Assembly (NCBI GenBank): GCA_001802655.1
Contig: MGZO01000088.1
Coordinates: 1 to 6,608, forward strand
Reading direction: 5' to 3'
DNA: 6,608 nt
Source: Hydrogenophilales bacterium RIFOXYD1_FULL_62_11
GTDB lineage: Bacteria; Pseudomonadota; Gammaproteobacteria; Burkholderiales; Thiobacillaceae
Position numbers and translations under genes: made by a program. Shown here piece by piece: positions 4,245 through 6,608 of the stretch; positions within the stretch are counted from its first letter, which is position 1, and every line of letters starts with the position of its first letter. The notes beneath the pieces are model-generated. The model worked only from the letters and a program-made list of their open reading frames with translations. It ran no database searches and was not told the origin of the DNA.

Positions 4245-6032
4245 ATGCTGAGCCCGGCGCAAGAACTGGCCGCAACTACCCCGGGGCATGTCGTAATCGC
4301 GGCATGCCCCGGCTCTGGTAAGACGACCGTCCTCAAGTTTCGGGCCGCTCATCTGCTGACGTCCGATCCGGACAGCCGCTTGGCCGCGGTGACCTTTACC
4401 TCCGATGCGGCCGCCTCATTGCGCGAGCGCATCATCAAGCAATACCCGGCCGCCAAGAGCCGGATGTACGCCGGCACCTTCCACAGCCTGTGCAAGTCAC
4501 AGCTGCAGGCCAGCGGCGTCAAGGTCGTGGTGCTGGAGACCGGCGCTTCGGCCCGGATGATCCGCAACCTCATCCAGAACGTCCCCATCCCTGATCCCAA
4601 CCTCCAGTTCGAGGACTACGTCGAGGCGATCGACAACTGGTATCGCGAGGTCGACCCGGTGCTCCCGCCCAAGGACAGCTCCCCGCTCGCGTGGGTGTAC
4701 CTGGAGTTCATCAAGACCAAGCGCAATCACGGGGTCATCGACTTCAACGACATGCTCCGCGATGCGGTCGTGGGCATGCGCTCGGGCGCAATCAAGCCCC
4801 TTTCCGTGCGCTACATGCTCGTGGACGAGTTCCAGGACACCGATGCAATGCAGATGCTCTGGGTTCTGGAGCACATCAAGGCCGGCGTGGACGTCACCAT
4901 CGTGGGCGATGACGACCAGTCGATCTTCGGCTGGCGCGGCGGCCTGGGGTATGAGGGAATGATCAAATTCAAGGACATGACGGGCGCGACCCTCATCAAC
5001 CTTGATCGCACCTACCGGTGTGCACGGGAAATCCTGCAGCCGGCCGCGCTTCTGATCTCACACAATTTCAACCGCGTCCCCAAGCAGCTGGTCACCGCCA
5101 GCAAGGACGTGGGCCAGGTGCGCGTGCGCACCTTCGAGGATCGTCATGCCGAGGCCGAGGCGGTCATCGCCGCGGTACTGGCGACTGACAACCCATCCGA
5201 ATGGGGCATCCTGGCGCGCACCAATGCGCAGCTGGAGCTGGTCGAAAGCATGATCGGCAATCAGTTCCCGTTCTTCCGCAAGGGCGGCAAGAGCTTCTGG
5301 GAATTGAAGGCCCCCTCGCTCCTGCTGGGCCTGGCCAAGGACCTGTCCTCCGGAAAGATGCTGGGCGTGTCCGATGTCCTTACGCAGGCGGGCGCCAAGA
5401 CGTCCGTGGTGGACTCGCTGGCCGACCAGGTCAACTTCAAGGCGCCCGGCGCTCTGGATCGATTTTGTAAGGCTCGCATCTCCCCCGGCGGCGGCCGCGA
5501 TCTCGCCCGGCACTTGCAGGGCCAACTCGCCAGCTGGCGTGACATGGTCCGCTCCGAACGACAGTCGGATATCAAGCTGGCCCTCAACGGCATGGCCGTG
5601 TGCATCCTCAAGTACGGCCGATGGGCCCAGCGTGACATCGACGAAACCACCAAGCGGCTCAACATGGCCACCATGTCGATCGCCTCGATGCGTGGGCGGA
5701 TGGACCAGCGCCTGATGGCGCTGACGCGCACGAAGTCCGAGGACAAGGAAAAGCTTGAGGGCGCGTCGCTAATGACGCTGCATGCATCCAAGGGCCTGGA
5801 GTTCGATCACGTGTGGATGGTGGGTTTCGAGAACGGCACCCTCCCCTTCGCATCGGAAGACTCGAAAGAGGACGAGGAGCGCCGGCTGGCCTACGTCGGC
5901 ATCACCCGGGCCCGGATCGACCTGACGATGTCCTACACCCTCACCTCAGGACCGTCCAAATTCCTGAACGAGTGCGGGCTGATTGGGCAGCGATCGCTGC
6001 TCAATGCTCAGCATGAGCTGATGCAGGCCTAA
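4245..6032 (+). CDS. UvrD/Rep-type superfamily 1 ATP-dependent DNA helicase
   Basis: 595 residues, a complete SF1A 3'-5' helicase. Motifs in order: Q-motif (LSPAQELAA, 2-10), Walker A (PGSGKTT, 22-28), Ia (TFTSDAAASLRERI, 50-63), Ib (GTFHSL, 77-82), II (VDEFQDTD, 193-200), III (GDDDQSIFGWRG, 221-232), IV (LDRTYRC, 253-259), V (TLHASKGLEFD, 511-521), VI (LAYVGITRAR, 548-557). All key ATPase residues are present. It is shorter than E. coli UvrD (720) or Rep (673), with a reduced middle region, as in many element-borne relatives, and I see no fused nuclease domain. ATG at 4245 lies only a few residues before the Q-motif. There is no clear SD, so translation is probably coupled to the preceding gene, whose stop is three bases upstream. 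It may work with the nuclease and annealing protein on the opposite arm, or in element replication. Confidence 0.95.
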   Translation: MLSPAQELAATTPGHVVIAACPGSGKTTVLKFRAAHLLTSDPDSRLAAVTFTSDAAASLRERIIKQYPAAKSRMYAGTFHSLCKSQLQASGVKVVVLETGASARMIRNLIQNVPIPDPNLQFEDYVEAIDNWYREVDPVLPPKDSSPLAWVYLEFIKTKRNHGVIDFNDMLRDAVVGMRSGAIKPLSVRYMLVDEFQDTDAMQMLWVLEHIKAGVDVTIVGDDDQSIFGWRGGLGYEGMIKFKDMTGATLINLDRTYRCAREILQPAALLISHNFNRVPKQLVTASKDVGQVRVRTFEDRHAEAEAVIAAVLATDNPSEWGILARTNAQLELVESMIGNQFPFFRKGGKSFWELKAPSLLLGLAKDLSSGKMLGVSDVLTQAGAKTSVVDSLADQVNFKAPGALDRFCKARISPGGGRDLARHLQGQLASWRDMVRSERQSDIKLALNGMAVCILKYGRWAQRDIDETTKRLNMATMSIASMRGRMDQRLMALTRTKSEDKEKLEGASLMTLHASKGLEFDHVWMVGFENGTLPFASEDSKEDEERRLAYVGITRARIDLTMSYTLTSGPSKFLNECGLIGQRSLLNAQHELMQA

Positions 6033-6077
6033 GCCACAAACCGCGGCGCTCGCGGCGACGGCGTCGGCGTCGGGAGC
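6033..6077. other. Short convergent spacer
   Basis: 45 bases between the stops of the helicase and DUF4400 genes. It is GC-rich with small imperfect inverted repeats (CCGCG/CGCGG, CGACG/CGTCG) but no T-run in either direction, so I cannot call an intrinsic terminator. Termination here may be Rho-dependent. Confidence 0.5.
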
Positions 6078-6608
6078 CTACGCGCGCTTCATGAAGTTGG
6101 CGATCGCCTGGTGGATCAGCAGGGCGCTGGCGATGAGTGCGACCGGGGTCACCATCGGGTGCATCACGATGGGCGCGGTCAGCAGCAGCAGGAACAGGAA
6201 CGGCATGATCACAACGGCGATCAGTGCGAACCGCTGCTTGATGGGGCTGGCGAACTCGAAGGTGTGTTTGCGGCGCTCTCGCATCACCCAGCCGTCCACG
6301 ATCCAGGGAATTAGGATGAGCGGGGCATAGGGCAGCCACAGCATGACACTGGAAGCCCTGGTGTAGCTGGACCACACCAGGGTCCACCAGGCACGCACCC
6401 TGCCCTCCCACCACACGAACACGGATGCACCCAGGGCTTCGGTGCCCTTGGCCCGCGCGACCTCTTCCTCAGTAGGTATGAACATGGCAAAGCTATGGGC
6501 CATGATCTGGTTGTCGACGAAAGAGGTCGTAAACCAACGATCCCCCCGCTGCTGGGCGCTGGTCGCCACCGGCACGGAGTAGAATTCCTCGTTGAGCGCC
6601 GTTTCGTT
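6078..6608 (-). CDS. DUF4400-type conjugation membrane protein (ICE/MobH element family), partial
   Basis: 176 residues are visible and the frame stays open to the right edge, so the start lies outside. A GTG at 6575 could be mistaken for a start, but the 11 codons above it (NETALNEEFYS) continue in frame with no SD. The sequence has an RWF motif after an amphipathic stretch, then WWEGRVRAWW, hydrophobic spans at about LWLPYAPLILIPWIVDG, ALIAVVIMPFLFLLLLTAPI and TPVALIASALLIHQAIA, and a basic end MKRA. The order (Trp-rich stretch, span, Asp-Gly-Trp/Arg-rich cytosolic loop, then span-Pro-His-Pro-span) matches DUF4400 proteins such as PFL_4697, found near traD in MobH conjugation systems. It would sit in the inner membrane and may help the coupling protein. 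It converges on the helicase. Confidence 0.72.
   Translation of the reverse strand, partial: NETALNEEFYSVPVATSAQQRGDRWFTTSFVDNQIMAHSFAMFIPTEEEVARAKGTEALGASVFVWWEGRVRAWWTLVWSSYTRASSVMLWLPYAPLILIPWIVDGWVMRERRKHTFEFASPIKQRFALIAVVIMPFLFLLLLTAPIVMHPMVTPVALIASALLIHQAIANFMKRA

Noticed and set aside
3339..4352. Minus-strand open frame of 337 codons opposite the AcaB-like gene
   Set aside because: Antisense shadow caused by high GC at third positions; Leu/Gly/Arg-rich low-complexity translation, while the plus strand has a coherent protein with an SD.
1..6032. Nuclease plus UvrD helicase as an anti-phage system (Gabija-like)
   Set aside because: The helicase and nuclease are in different operons, the nuclease is RecB/Cas4-like rather than OLD-type, and the SSB and annealing genes fit recombination better.

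Overview
This is a GC-rich piece of proteobacterial accessory DNA, most likely part of a conjugative plasmid or integrative conjugative element (ICE) of a gamma- or beta-proteobacterium. Three things point that way: a DUF4400-type conjugation membrane protein at the right edge, an AcaB/DUF1845-like protein typical of ICEs and IncC-like plasmids, and a cluster of DNA recombination genes with no housekeeping genes between them. The host genus cannot be fixed from sequence alone.

Left arm (1-2792, minus strand, read right to left): a 78-residue one-span membrane protein, a 64-residue unknown protein, a 64-residue one-span membrane protein, a single-stranded DNA-binding protein (SSB), a probable Rad52/Erf-like annealing protein with a long acidic linker, and the first 39 codons of a RecB/Cas4-like PD-(D/E)XK nuclease. 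Each start has a well-placed Shine-Dalgarno sequence (SD). The last two genes are translationally linked.

Centre (2793-3455): about 660 bases with no convincing gene. A plausible sigma70 promoter at 3334-3307 (minus strand) and a strong intrinsic terminator at 2860-2827 bound about 475 nt made almost entirely of small GC-rich hairpins. The RNA ends about 35 nt before the first gene of the left operon. This is a candidate structured RNA, attenuating leader, or single-strand-active DNA element. Smaller hairpin blocks lie between the other left-arm genes, including a duplicated hairpin (2104-2142 and 2482-2522) and an 11-bp stem covering an SD (1921-1979). Several stems pair fully only as minus-strand RNA, through G.U pairs.

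Right arm (3456-6032, plus strand): an AcaB/DUF1845-like protein, followed three bases later by a complete UvrD/Rep-type helicase. A minus-strand DUF4400 membrane protein (6078 to the window end, still open) converges on the helicase.

SSB, annealing protein, nuclease and helicase together look like an element-borne homologous recombination module, similar in logic to the ssb-bet-exo modules of SXT and IncC elements but built from different parts. The small membrane proteins and the RNA-like structures are the least explained content.
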